Part shown: one piece after another, positions 29,746 through 39,620 of the stretch
How positions within the stretch are numbered: the stretch's first letter is position 1
How the letters are laid out: every line of letters begins with the position of its first letter
Assembly (NCBI RefSeq): GCF_028682635.1
Contig: NZ_JANHLK010000027.1
Span: forward strand, 1 to 64,000
From: Pseudomonas putida
GTDB taxonomy: Bacteria > Pseudomonadota > Gammaproteobacteria > Pseudomonadales > Pseudomonadaceae
Length of the DNA stretch: 64,000 nt
Reading direction: 5' to 3'
Program-made: the position numbers and the translations under genes
Notes under the pieces: generated by a model
What the model was told of the DNA's origin: nothing
The model's input: the letters and a program-made list of their open reading frames with translations, nothing else
Databases searched by the model: none

Positions 29746-30550
29746 GGGGTTTGACCCGCTCCGCCGGCCGCCTTACACCCGCCACAATCTTGTCCACCGC
29801 CTTGGTCGCCGCGACCATGCCGAAGGTCGCCGTCACCATCATCACCGCGCCAAAGCCGCCAGCACAATCGAGCTTCACGCCATCGCCGACAAAACTCTTC
29901 TGCAAACAAATGCTGCCATCCGGTTTCGGGTAGCGCAGTTGTTCGGTGGAGAACACGCACGGCACGCTGTAATGACGGGTCACGGTGCGCGAGAAGCCAT
30001 AGTCGCGACGCAAGGTGGAGCGTACTTTCGAAGCCAGCGGGTCATTGAACGTGCGGTTGAGGTCGCAGACCTGGATCAGCGTCGGGTCGATCTGCCCGCC
30101 CGCACCACCGGTGGTGATGATCTGGATCTTGCGCCGCTTGCACCAGGCGATCAGCGCCGCCTTGGCGTTGACGCTGTCGATGCAGTCGATCACGCAGTCA
30201 ATGTTCGGCGTGATGTACTCGGCCATGGTCTCGCGCGTGACGAAATCCGGCACCGCGTGCACCGTGCAGTCCGGGTTGATCCCGCGCAGGCGCTCGGCCA
30301 TCACCTCGACCTTGGGTTTGCCGACGGTGCTGTCCAGCGCATGCAACTGGCGGTTGGCGTTGCTGACGCAAACATCATCCAGATCGAACAGTGATATCTC
30401 GCCCACACCGCAACGCGCCATGGCTTCCGCCGCCCAGGAGCCGACGCCACCGACACCGACGATCGCCACATGCGCCGCTTTCAAGCGCTCAAGGCCTTCG
30501 ATGCCATACAAACGGGCGATGCCTGCAAACCGCGGATCTTCTGTACTCAT
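29741..30550 (-). CDS. tcdA: tRNA threonylcarbamoyladenosine dehydratase
   Basis: TcdA is an E1-like (ThiF-fold) ATP-dependent enzyme that cyclises t6A37 to ct6A in tRNAs. The 269-residue protein has the adenylate-binding GVGGVGSWAAEAMARCG (32-37 for the glycine loop), the FDLDDVCVSNANRQLHA acidic motif and DCIDSVNAK. I chose the ATG at 30550 because GGGGT sits eight bases upstream; a start three codons longer is too close to it. It converges on csdA-csdE, its sulfur-relay partners in E. coli. Confidence 0.92.
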   Translation of the reverse strand: MSTEDPRFAGIARLYGIEGLERLKAAHVAIVGVGGVGSWAAEAMARCGVGEISLFDLDDVCVSNANRQLHALDSTVGKPKVEVMAERLRGINPDCTVHAVPDFVTRETMAEYITPNIDCVIDCIDSVNAKAALIAWCKRRKIQIITTGGAGGQIDPTLIQVCDLNRTFNDPLASKVRSTLRRDYGFSRTVTRHYSVPCVFSTEQLRYPKPDGSICLQKSFVGDGVKLDCAGGFGAVMMVTATFGMVAATKAVDKIVAGVRRPAERVKPL

Positions 30551-30763
30551 GACCATAACCCCAAAAACCGGCGGGCATTATATGGCGATATGAAGACAAA
30601 ATCAGTTACATGAAAAACTGAAAGAACTTTAACGAAATCAAACTGCCCAATATCGGGTAATTCCCTGTCCGCTGTACGTTCAGAGAATGCCCAGTGTAGG
30701 ATGCGCGCCCCTCGGCGGTCCGACCGTTCCTTCGTTCCACAGTCTTTGGAACCCGAAATAACT

Positions 30764-33352
30764 ATGTCATCGCGTAAATTTGGACTCAACCTGGTGGTGG
30801 TGCTCGCCATCGCTGCCTTGTTTACCGGCTTCTGGGCGCTGATCAACCGCCCGGTGACCGCCCCCAACTGGCCCGAACAGATCTCCGGCTTCTCGTACTC
30901 ACCTTTCCAGCAGGGTCAATTCCCGCAGAAAGAGCAGTACCCGACCGACGATCAAATGCGTCGTGACCTGGAGATCATGAGCAAGTTGACGGACAACATC
31001 CGTACTTACTCGGTCGACGGTACGCTGGAGAACATTCCCAAGCTGGCGGAAGAGTTTGGCCTGCGCGTGACCCTGGGGATCTGGATCAGCCCGGACCAGG
31101 AGCGCAACGAGCGCGAAATCACCCGCGCCATCGAAATCGCCAACACCTCACGCAGTGTGGTTCGCGTGGTGGTCGGTAACGAAGCGATCTTCCGCAAGGA
31201 AATCACCGCCCAGGAACTCAGCGTCATGCTCGACCGCGTCCGCGCTGCCGTGAAAGTGCCGGTGACCACGTCCGAACAGTGGCACGTCTGGGAAGAGCAC
31301 CCGGAACTGGCCAAGCACGTCGACCTGATCGCCGCCCACGTGCTGCCGTACTGGGAATTCATCCCGATGGACAAGGCCGGGCAGTTCGTCCTCGACCGCG
31401 CCCGCGACCTGAAAAAGATGTTCCCGAAAAAACCGCTGCTGCTCTCCGAAGTGGGCTGGCCGAGCAACGGCCGCATGCGCGGGGGCGCCGATGCGTCGCC
31501 GGCAGACCAGGCGATCTACCTGCGAACCCTGGTCAACAAGCTCAACCGCCAGGGCTTCAACTACTTCGTGATCGAAGCCTTCGACCAGCCGTGGAAGGCC
31601 AGTGACGAAGGCTCGGTGGGTGCTTATTGGGGCGTGTTCAACGCCGCGCGCCAACAGAAATTCAACTTCGAAGGCCCGGTGGTCGCCATTCCGCAATGGC
31701 GCGTGCTGGCCGTCGGTTCGGTGGTGCTGGCCCTGCTGTCGTTGACCCTGTTGATGATCGACGGCTCGGCGTTGCGCCAGCGTGGACGCACCTTCCTGAC
31801 CTTCATCGCGTTCCTCTGCGGTTCGGTGCTGGTGTGGATCGGTTATGACTACAGCCTGCAATACAGCACCTGGTTCAGCCTGACCGTGGGGTTCCTGCTC
31901 GCCCTCGGTGCGCTCGGGGTGTTCATCGTGTTGCTGACCGAGGCCCATGAACTGGCCGAAGCCGTGTGGGTGCACAAGCGCCGGCGCGAGTTCCTGCCGG
32001 TGGAAGGCGACTCCAGCTACCGTCCGAAAGTGTCGATCCACGTGCCGTGCTACAACGAACCGCCGGAGATGGTCAAACAGACCCTCAACGCCCTGGCCAA
32101 CCTCGACTATCCGGACTTCGAAGTCCTGATCATCGACAACAATACCAAGGACCCGGCGGTCTGGGAGCCGGTGCGCGATTACTGCGCAACCCTCGGCCCG
32201 CGCTTCAAGTTCTTCCACGTCGCGCCCCTGGCCGGTTTCAAGGGCGGCGCGCTGAACTACCTGATTCCGCACACCGCCAAGGATGCCGAAGTGATCGCGG
32301 TGATCGATTCCGATTATTGCGTGCACCCCAACTGGCTCAAGCACATGGTGCCGCACTTCGCCGATCCGAAGATCGCCGTGGTGCAGTCGCCGCAGGACTA
32401 CCGCGACCAGAACGAAAGTACCTTCAAGAAGCTCTGCTACGCCGAGTACAAAGGTTTCTTCCACATCGGCATGGTCACCCGCAACGACCGTGACGCGATC
32501 ATCCAGCACGGCACCATGACCATGACCCGTCGCTCGGTGCTCGAAGAATTGGGCTGGGCCGACTGGTGCATCTGTGAAGACGCCGAGCTGGGCCTGCGGG
32601 TGTTCGAAAAAGGCCTGTCGGCGGCCTATTACCACGACAGCTACGGCAAAGGCTTGATGCCTGATACCTTCATCGACTTCAAGAAACAGCGTTTCCGCTG
32701 GGCCTACGGCGCGATCCAGATCATCAAGCGTCACACCCGCAGCCTGCTGCGCGGCAAGGACACCGAGCTGACGCGCGGCCAGCGCTACCACTTCCTCGCG
32801 GGCTGGCTGCCATGGGTGGCCGATGGCATGAACATCTTCTTTACCGTCGGCGCGCTGTTGTGGTCGGCGGCGATGATCATCGTGCCGCAACGGGTCGACC
32901 CGCCGCTGCTGATTTTCGCCATCCCGCCCCTGGCGCTGTTCGTGTTCAAGGTCGGCAAGATCATCTTCCTCTACCGTCGCGCGGTGGGCGTGAACCTCAA
33001 GGATGCCTTCTGCGCGGCGCTGGCCGGGCTGGCGTTGTCGCACACTATCGCCAAGGCGGTGTTGTACGGCTTCTTCACCAGCAGCATTCCGTTCTTCCGC
33101 ACGCCGAAGAATGCCGATAACCACGGCTTCTGGGTGGCGATTTCCGAGGCCCGCGAAGAAGTGTTCATCATGCTGCTGCTGTGGGGCGCGGCCCTGGGGA
33201 TCTACCTGGTGAACGGCATGCCGAGCAACGACATGCGCTTCTGGGTGACCATGTTGCTGGTGCAGTCGCTGCCGTACCTGGCCGCGCTGATCATGGCGTT
33301 CCTGTCGTCGCTGCCCAAGCCGTCGGTCGAAGCGCAAGCGGCACCCGTGGTC
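30764..33352 (+). CDS. ndvB: Membrane glucan synthase, GH17 plus GT2 domains (NdvB-like)
   Basis: This resembles the P. aeruginosa NdvB protein that makes cyclic beta-glucans linked to biofilm antibiotic tolerance. The 862-863 residues comprise an N-terminal membrane helix (8-28), a periplasmic GH17-like domain with both catalytic glutamates (E140 in VVGNEAIF, E229 in LLSEVGWPS), and further membrane segments. A GT2 domain follows with DSD (515-517), the acidic ED of ICEDAELG, and QRFRW (642-646). Four or so membrane helices end the protein. The start at 30764 has a poor ribosome-binding site; earlier in-frame codons look non-coding. The stop triplet ends within 33353-33355. Confidence 0.9.
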
Positions 33353-33372
33353 TAAATAAGGCCGGATACACT

Positions 33373-33399
33373 AAACGGCGGCCAATGGTCGCCGTTTTG
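33373..33399 (+). terminator. Intrinsic terminator after ndvB
   Basis: The arms AAACGGCG and CGCCGTTT, with extra internal pairing, are followed by TTGCTTT. It begins 18 bases after the ndvB stop. Confidence 0.85.
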
Positions 33400-33446
33400 C
33401 TTTAAGATAACCGCCATTTTGCGGGGCTTGGCGTGATATCCATCCC

Positions 33447-33536
33447 TGTGGGAGCCAGCCTGCTGGCGATGGCAATGTAACAATCACCGTTTATGTTGAC
33501 TGCCACACCGCCATCGCCAGCAGGCTGGCTCCCACA
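33447..33536. repeat. REPIN between ndvB and dapE
   Basis: A 90-base inverted pair with TGTGGGAGCCAGCCTGCTGGC arms. The interior differs from the copies at 26.3 and 57 kb. Confidence 0.9.
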
Positions 33537-33575
33537 TTCAGTCCGCGCCCATATTCATGATCTCCGGAGTTTTCC

Positions 33576-34727
33576 ATGACGGCCCACGCCGACCTTTCGC
33601 CGACCCTTCAACTCGCCATCGACCTGATCCGCCGTCCGTCCGTGACCCCGGTCGACGCCGATTGCCAGAAGCAGATGATGCAGCGCCTGGGCGATGCCGG
33701 TTTTGCCCTGGAACCGATGCGCATCGAAGATGTGGATAACTTCTGGGCCACCCACGGCAAACACGACGGCCCGGTGCTGTGCTTCGCCGGCCACACCGAC
33801 GTGGTACCGACGGGCCCGGTAACGGCCTGGCAGATCGACCCGTTCAATGCGGTGATCGACGAGCACGGCATGCTCTGCGGCCGTGGCGCGGCGGACATGA
33901 AAGGCAGCCTGGCATCGATGACCGTGGCCGCCGAGCGTTTCGTCGCCGACTACCCGGATCACACAGGCAAGGTCGCCTTCCTGATCACCAGTGATGAAGA
34001 AGGCCCGGCGCATCACGGCACCAAGGCAGTGGTTGAGCGCCTGGCTGCGCGCAAGGAGCGTCTGGACTGGTGCATCGTCGGCGAACCGTCGAGCACCACC
34101 CTGGTCGGTGACGTGGTCAAGAATGGCCGTCGCGGCTCACTCGGTGCCAAGCTGACCGTACGCGGTGTGCAGGGCCACGTGGCCTATCCGCACCTGGCGA
34201 AGAACCCGATCCACCTCGCCGCCCCGGCCCTCGCGGAACTCGCCGCCGAGCACTGGGACCATGGCAACAACTTCTTCCCGCCGACCAGTTTCCAGATTTC
34301 CAACGTCAACTCCGGCACCGGCGCGACCAACGTCATCCCGGGTGACCTGGTCGCCGTGTTCAACTTCCGCTTCTCCACCGAATCCACCGTCGAAGGCCTG
34401 CAAAAGCGCGTCGCCGACATCCTCGACAAGCACGGCCTGGACTGGCACATCGACTGGGCATTGTCCGGCCTGCCGTTCCTCACCGAGCCGGGCGCGCTGC
34501 TCGATGCGGTGTCGTCGAGCATCAAGGACATCACCGGTCGGGACACCAAGGCGTCCACCAGTGGGGGCACCTCCGACGGCCGCTTCATCGCCACCATGGG
34601 CACGCAAGTAGTCGAACTGGGGCCGGTCAACGCGACCATCCACCAGGTCAACGAGCGCGTACTGGCGGCTGACCTCGACGTGCTGACCGAGATTTACTAC
34701 CAGACCCTGATCAAGTTGCTCGCCTGA
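33576..34727 (+). CDS. dapE: Succinyl-diaminopimelate desuccinylase
   Basis: DapE hydrolyses N-succinyl-L,L-DAP to L,L-DAP, following DapC. This M20 di-zinc peptidase of 383 residues has its ligands in place: H73 and D75 (FAGHTDVVPTG), D107 (GRGAADMKG), and E141/E142 (ITSDEEGPA). The substrate-binding STSGGTSDGRF lies near the C-terminus. It overlaps rlmA by one base (TGATG), so the two are co-translated. Confidence 0.96.
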   Translation: MTAHADLSPTLQLAIDLIRRPSVTPVDADCQKQMMQRLGDAGFALEPMRIEDVDNFWATHGKHDGPVLCFAGHTDVVPTGPVTAWQIDPFNAVIDEHGMLCGRGAADMKGSLASMTVAAERFVADYPDHTGKVAFLITSDEEGPAHHGTKAVVERLAARKERLDWCIVGEPSSTTLVGDVVKNGRRGSLGAKLTVRGVQGHVAYPHLAKNPIHLAAPALAELAAEHWDHGNNFFPPTSFQISNVNSGTGATNVIPGDLVAVFNFRFSTESTVEGLQKRVADILDKHGLDWHIDWALSGLPFLTEPGALLDAVSSSIKDITGRDTKASTSGGTSDGRFIATMGTQVVELGPVNATIHQVNERVLAADLDVLTEIYYQTLIKLLA

Positions 34728-35536
34728 TGCTCGCGTGTCCGATCTGCAGCGAACCGCTGGGCGCGGTGGACAACGGCGTGGCCTGCCCCGCCGGGCATCG
34801 TTTCGACCGCGCGCGCCAGGGTTACCTGAACCTGTTGCCGGTGCAGCACAAGAACAGCCGCGACCCTGGGGATAACCAGGCAATGGTCGAAGCCCGCCGC
34901 GACTTCCTCAACGCCGGCCATTACGCGCCGGTGGCCAGGCGCCTGGCGGAGCTGGCGGCCAGTTACGCGCCACAGCGCTGGGTCGACATCGGCTGTGGCG
35001 AGGGTTACTACACCGCGCAGATCGCCGACGCCTTGCCGGAGGCCGACGGCTACGCCCTGGACATTTCCCGGGAAGCGGTCAAGCGTGCGTGCAAACGCAA
35101 TCCCGGGCTCACCTGGTTGATCGCCAGCATGGCCCGCGTACCGCTGGCGTCGGGCAGCTGTCAGTTCCTCGCCAGCGTCTTCAGCCCGCTGGATTGGGAC
35201 GAAGCCAAACGCCTGCTCAGCCCCGGCGGCGGCCTGATGAAAGTCGGACCGACCAGCGGCCACCTGATGGAATTACGCGAGCGGCTGTACGACGAAGTGC
35301 GCGAGTACATCGACGACAAGCACCTGGACCTGGTGCCCGAAGGCATGGCGCTGGCGCACAGTGAAACCCTGACCTTCAAACTGACGCTCACCAGCGGCCA
35401 GGACCGGGCGAACCTGCTGGCCATGACGCCCCACGGCTGGCGTGCGAGTGCCGAACGCCGGGCAGCGGTGATCGAGCAGGTCGAACCCTTCGAGGTCACC
35501 GTATCGATGCGCTACGATTATTTCGTACTTCAATAA
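34727..35536 (+). CDS. rlmA: 23S rRNA (guanine-N1) methyltransferase RlmA
   Basis: RlmA methylates a guanine in helix 35 of 23S rRNA (G745 in E. coli). The 269 residues start with the zinc site C4, C7, C20 and H24 (LACPICSEP, VACPAGHRFD). The Rossmann SAM motif VDIGCGEGYYTAQI follows near residue 86. Presence of the zinc cluster supports RlmA over a generic methyltransferase. Whether the target is G745 or G748 cannot be read from sequence alone, but gammaproteobacteria usually have the G745 enzyme. Confidence 0.9.
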   Translation: MLACPICSEPLGAVDNGVACPAGHRFDRARQGYLNLLPVQHKNSRDPGDNQAMVEARRDFLNAGHYAPVARRLAELAASYAPQRWVDIGCGEGYYTAQIADALPEADGYALDISREAVKRACKRNPGLTWLIASMARVPLASGSCQFLASVFSPLDWDEAKRLLSPGGGLMKVGPTSGHLMELRERLYDEVREYIDDKHLDLVPEGMALAHSETLTFKLTLTSGQDRANLLAMTPHGWRASAERRAAVIEQVEPFEVTVSMRYDYFVLQ

Positions 35537-35620
35537 CTTCAAACATTTTTGGCCTTGGGCAACGGCCCGAGGCCGGCTAAATCCGCGAATGGATTTTTCA
35601 GACACGCAGTGAGGACATCC

Positions 35621-35998
35621 ATGCGCCAACCCGATATCGAGATTTACCTGAAAGACGCCGACGTCGACCACAAGGCCATCTCGGCCTGGCTCGGCACTGC
35701 ACTGGGCCCGTGCACCGACTGGGTACAGAAAGGCCAGACCTACAAGTGCAAGGCGGGCAATGTGCCGGTGACCTGGTTGCCAAAAGCCGTAGGAAAGTGG
35801 AACAGCCTGTACCTGGAAAGCGACCAGACGCCGTGGGACGACGACATCGCCTGCGCTCGCGCCGCGTTTGCCGCGCTGAACGTCGAAGTGCGCTGCGCAC
35901 CAGGTAGCTGGGTCGAGGAAGAAGGTGAAGAGACGGCGGATCGCTGGATTCGCATCAGCGCCGATGGTGAAGAAGAGATCACCTGGAAAACTGCTTAA
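35621..35998 (+). CDS. Conserved small acidic Pseudomonas protein, function unknown
   Basis: This 125-residue soluble protein has no signal peptide or membrane segment. It begins MRQPDIEIYLKDAD, has a central Trp/Cys-rich part (CTDWVQKG, YKCKAGN, VRCAPGSW), and a very acidic C-terminus (EEEGEETADRW). GAGGAC lies eight bases before the ATG. I recall an equivalent beside rlmA-dapE-ndvB in P. aeruginosa. I do not recognise a domain, and I infer no function. Confidence 0.8.
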   Translation: MRQPDIEIYLKDADVDHKAISAWLGTALGPCTDWVQKGQTYKCKAGNVPVTWLPKAVGKWNSLYLESDQTPWDDDIACARAAFAALNVEVRCAPGSWVEEEGEETADRWIRISADGEEEITWKTA

Positions 35999-36015
35999 TA
36001 GCTATACGCAAAACC

Positions 36016-36105
36016 TGTGGGAGCGAGCCTGCTCGCGATTGCGGTGGATCAGTCAACGTTGATGTCGACTGACACGGCCTCATCGCGAGCAGGCTCGCTC
36101 CCACA
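36016..36105. repeat. REPIN between convergent genes
   Basis: A 90-base inverted pair with TGTGGGAGCGAGCCTGCTCGC arms. It lies between the 125-residue protein gene and the cold-shock gene and is likely a shared 3' structure. Confidence 0.9.
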
Positions 36106-36132
36106 GTGTTTTTTTGTGGTCTGAAGAATGGG

Positions 36133-36342
36133 TTACAGCCCCACCACATCCTCAGCCTGCAAACCCTTCTCGCCAGTCACCACCCCATACTCAACCTGCT
36201 GGCCTTCGGTCAGCGAACGATGCCCTTCGCCGCGAATCGCGCGGTAATGCACGAACACGTCCACCCCGTCCTCGCGTTGAATAAAGCCGTAGCCCTTGGC
36301 GTCGTTGAACCACTTCACGTTGCCGGTTTCGCGCGTAGCCAT
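36133..36342 (-). CDS. Cold-shock domain protein (CspA family)
   Basis: A 69-residue single-strand nucleic-acid-binding OB fold. RNP1 is KGYGFI within VKWFNDAKGYGFIQ, and RNP2 is VFVHY. The C-terminal half (GQQVEYGVVTGEKGLQAEDV) matches the family, although the segment IRGEGHRSL replaces the commoner IxGxGFKSL. A 5' leader of about 100 bases precedes it, but I see no definite cold-box. It is convergent with the 125-residue protein gene. Confidence 0.93.
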   Translation of the reverse strand: MATRETGNVKWFNDAKGYGFIQREDGVDVFVHYRAIRGEGHRSLTEGQQVEYGVVTGEKGLQAEDVVGL

Positions 36343-36508
36343 TTTCAGTACCCCCGTTGTTTTTATTTTGAGCGGCCGAGTATATGACAGGCACAGAAAC
36401 TCTCAACTACAGATTGGTTGACCGCTTTTTTGCCGATTTTCGATGAATACGGCACACTATCGAGCGCCCGAGCAACCGCTCGGTTTTATTCACTCACGCA
36501 GAAGCCGT

Positions 36509-39007
36509 ATGACCCGCTCCCCGTTCCGCCGTCTTGTGTTTGGCACCCTGCGCCGACTGTTGTACCTCTGGGTTCGCTCGGAGACGATCAACCAGTCGTC
36601 GTTCACCCTCAACCTCGACCGCAGTCGTCCGGTGTTCTACGTCCTGCAAAACCCTTCGCTGACCGACCTCGCCGTGGTCGACACCGAATGCACCAAGGCC
36701 GGCCTGCCGCGCCCGGTGTTGCCGGTATCGGTGGGCAACCTGCTGGAACCGGCCGCGTTCTTCTACCTGACCCCGGACCCGGACTGGCTCGGCCGCCAGG
36801 ACAAGCGCGGCGCGCCACCCACCCTGACCCGCCTGGTCAGCGCCTTGAGCCAGAACGCCGCCGAAGACGCGCAGATCATTCCGGTCAGCGTGTTCTGGGG
36901 CCAGTCGCCGGACAGCGAAAACAGTCCATGGAAACTGTTGTTCGCCGACAGCTGGGCGGTCACCGGGCGCCTGCGTCGCCTGCTCAGCATCATCGTGCTG
37001 GGACGCAAGACCCGCGTGCAGTTCTCCGCGCCCATCCACCTGCGCGAACTGATCGACCATAACAAGGGCCACGAACGCACCGTGCGCATGGCCCAGCGTA
37101 TCCTGCGGGTGCACTTCCGCAACCTGAAGGCCGCAGTGATCGGCCCGGACATTTCCCACCGACGCAACCTGGTCAAGGGCCTGGTCAACCAGCCCCTGGT
37201 CCGGCAAGCGATCCTCGACGAAGCCGAGCGCGAGAACATCTCGCCGGAGAAAGCCAAGGCCCAGGCCCTGCGCTATGGCAACGAGATCGCCTCGGACTAC
37301 ACCTACACCGCTATCCGTTTCCTGGAAGTGGTGCTGAGCTGGTTCTGGAACAAGATCTACGACGGCATCAAGGTCAACCACATCGAAGGCGTACAGAAGG
37401 TCGCCCAGGGTCACGAAGTGATCTACGTCCCGTGCCACCGCAGCCACATCGACTACCTGCTGCTGTCGTACCTGCTGTTTCGCAACGGCCTGACCCCGCC
37501 GCACATCGCCGCCGGTATCAACCTGAACATGCCGGTGATCGGCAGCCTGCTGCGCCGTGGCGGCGCGTTCTTCATGCGCCGCACGTTCAAGGGCAACCCG
37601 CTGTACACCTCGGTGTTCAACGAGTACCTGCATACCCTGTTCACCAAGGGCTTCCCGGTGGAGTACTTCGTCGAGGGCGGCCGTTCGCGCACAGGGCGCA
37701 TGCTGCAGCCGAAGACCGGGATGTTGGCGATCACCCTGCGCAGCTTCCTGCGCTCGTCGCGCATGCCCATCGTCTTCGTGCCGGTGTACATCGGTTACGA
37801 GCGCGTGCTGGAAGGCCGCACCTACCTTGGCGAGTTGCGTGGCGCGACCAAGAAGAAAGAATCGATCTTCGACATCTTCAAAGTCATCGGCGCCCTCAAG
37901 CAGCGCTTCGGTCAGGTCGCGGTGAACTTCGGTGAGCCGATCAAACTCGCGGAATTCCTCGACAGCGAACAGCCGGACTGGCGCAAGCAGGAACTGGGCC
38001 CGCAGTTCAAACCCGCCTGGCTCAACGAAACCACCAACCGCCTCGGTGAGAAAGTCGCACAGCACTTGAACGAAGCGGCGGCGATCAACCCGGTCAACCT
38101 GGTCGCGCTGGCGCTGCTGTCCACCAGCCGCCTGGCCCTGGACGATCGCGCCATGGCGCGGGTGCTCGACCTGTACCTGGCGTTGTTGCGCAAAGTCCCG
38201 TACTCACCGCACACCACGTTGCCGGAAGGTGACGGCCGGGCGTTGATCGAGCATGTGAAGGACATGGACCTGCTCTCCGAGCAGAGCGATGCCTTGGGCA
38301 AGATTCTCTATCTGGACGAGCAGAACGCCGTCCTGATGACCTACTACCGCAACAACGTGCTGCACATCTTTGCGCTGCCGGCGCTGCTGGCGAGTTTCTT
38401 CCAGAGCGCGTCGCGCATGAGCCGCGAACAGATCCTGCGCTACACCCGTGCGCTGTACCCCTACCTGCAAGCAGAGTTGTTCATTCGCTGGTCGCTGGAC
38501 GAGCTGGATGCGGTGATCGACCAGTGGCTGCAAGCCTTCGTCGAGCAAGGTCTGTTGCGCTTCGAGAACGACGTCTACCTGCGCCCGGCACCAAGTTCAC
38601 GGCATTTCGTATTGCTGACGCTGCTGTCGAAAAGCATCGCCCAGACCTTGCAGCGCTTCTACATGACCGTCTCCCTGCTGCTCAACAGCGGCCAGAACAG
38701 CATCAGCGCCGAAGAACTGGAAGACCTGTGCACGGTCATGGCCCAGCGCCTGTCGATCCTGCATGGCCTGAACGCCCCGGAATTCTTCGACAAGAGCCTG
38801 TTCCGCCACTTCATCCAGACGATGCTCGACCTTGAAGTGCTCAAGCGCGACGAAGCCGGCAAGCTGAGCTACCACGAACTGCTCGGTGAACTGGCAGAAG
38901 GCGCGGCCAAGCGGGTATTGCCGGCGGAGATTCGCTTGTCGATCCGCCAGGTGGCGTTGCATCGCAGTGAAGATGCGGCGGATCAACCGCCACCCACCGC
39001 GCCCTGA
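36509..39007 (+). CDS. plsB: Glycerol-3-phosphate 1-O-acyltransferase
   Basis: PlsB acylates glycerol-3-phosphate at sn-1, the first phospholipid step, at the inner membrane. The 832-residue product starts MTRSPFRRLVFGTLRRLL, matching Pseudomonas PlsB. Acyltransferase block I is HRSHID (H310 to D315, the HX4D catalytic pair). Block II is GGAFFMRRTFKGNPLY, block III FVEGGRSRTGRM and block IV VPVYIGYER. A 22-codon upstream extension is open but unsupported. Confidence 0.95.
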   Translation: MTRSPFRRLVFGTLRRLLYLWVRSETINQSSFTLNLDRSRPVFYVLQNPSLTDLAVVDTECTKAGLPRPVLPVSVGNLLEPAAFFYLTPDPDWLGRQDKRGAPPTLTRLVSALSQNAAEDAQIIPVSVFWGQSPDSENSPWKLLFADSWAVTGRLRRLLSIIVLGRKTRVQFSAPIHLRELIDHNKGHERTVRMAQRILRVHFRNLKAAVIGPDISHRRNLVKGLVNQPLVRQAILDEAERENISPEKAKAQALRYGNEIASDYTYTAIRFLEVVLSWFWNKIYDGIKVNHIEGVQKVAQGHEVIYVPCHRSHIDYLLLSYLLFRNGLTPPHIAAGINLNMPVIGSLLRRGGAFFMRRTFKGNPLYTSVFNEYLHTLFTKGFPVEYFVEGGRSRTGRMLQPKTGMLAITLRSFLRSSRMPIVFVPVYIGYERVLEGRTYLGELRGATKKKESIFDIFKVIGALKQRFGQVAVNFGEPIKLAEFLDSEQPDWRKQELGPQFKPAWLNETTNRLGEKVAQHLNEAAAINPVNLVALALLSTSRLALDDRAMARVLDLYLALLRKVPYSPHTTLPEGDGRALIEHVKDMDLLSEQSDALGKILYLDEQNAVLMTYYRNNVLHIFALPALLASFFQSASRMSREQILRYTRALYPYLQAELFIRWSLDELDAVIDQWLQAFVEQGLLRFENDVYLRPAPSSRHFVLLTLLSKSIAQTLQRFYMTVSLLLNSGQNSISAEELEDLCTVMAQRLSILHGLNAPEFFDKSLFRHFIQTMLDLEVLKRDEAGKLSYHELLGELAEGAAKRVLPAEIRLSIRQVALHRSEDAADQPPPTAP

Positions 39008-39020
39008 AATTCCTGACGAC

Positions 39021-39040
39021 CCTGAACATGGATGTTCAGG
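39021..39040. repeat. Palindrome downstream of plsB
   Basis: CCTGAACAT-GG-ATGTTCAGG is a perfect 9-base inverted repeat with no T-tract on either strand. It lies 14 bases past the plsB stop and about 100 bases before the next start. It may be a stem-loop or an operator. Confidence 0.5.
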
Positions 39041-39142
39041 AAGATTCGTCGTGGATTTGCCGAATTCCCCTACAAGGGTTTGGCTAATTCAACCATATGC
39101 TTGGCACTCGTCATCTTCGACGAATCATTGGATAAGGAAATC

Positions 39143-39511
39143 ATGATGAACAACGAACACACCAAGAGCATCAACGGTACCGTTCACTATCCGCAGAGGA
39201 TCGGGCTCGCACCGAACTCGACACTTCAAGTCAGCCTGGAGGACGTCTCCCTGGCTGATGCACCGGCCAGGCAGCTCGCTGCCCAGGTTACCCGCAATGC
39301 TGAGACCGCCGGGTTGAGTTTCAATCTTGAGTACAGCACCGCGGATATTCAGCCAGGTCACACCTACGCAATCCGTGCACAAATCGAAAACGAAGGACGG
39401 CTCATCTTCATCAACACTGAACGCTACCCGGTAGAGTTGGGTGTCGACTATTTGCAGCCACTGGACATACGGGTCGACAACGTCGCCGCAACCGCGCAGC
39501 CGGATGCCTGA
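39143..39511 (+). CDS. YbaY-domain protein
   Basis: This 122-residue protein contains the YbaY/YscW-like beta-sandwich pattern: VHYPQRIGLAPNSTLQVSLEDVSLADAP, then FNLEYSTADIQPGHTYAIRAQIENEGRLIFINTERY. Family members are often lipoproteins. This copy has no signal peptide from the start I chose, where AAGGA lies just before ATGATG, and the 37-codon upstream extension is not a lipoprotein signal either. I infer a cytoplasmic variant of unknown role. Confidence 0.8.
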   Translation: MMNNEHTKSINGTVHYPQRIGLAPNSTLQVSLEDVSLADAPARQLAAQVTRNAETAGLSFNLEYSTADIQPGHTYAIRAQIENEGRLIFINTERYPVELGVDYLQPLDIRVDNVAATAQPDA

Positions 39512-39620
39512 TGTAATGCCAGGTGCCTGGATCGGTTTGCGAGGCGATATTGCAGGCGAAATCCGTTAAATTGTCGTTGGCGCCGCTCTTCTTCACGCGC
39601 CAATGACAAGGATCCGCTTC

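Noticed and set aside
31148..33337. Long frame antisense to ndvB
   Set aside because: Shadow of the GH17/GT2 gene; composition is H/Q/R-rich and has no recognisable fold.
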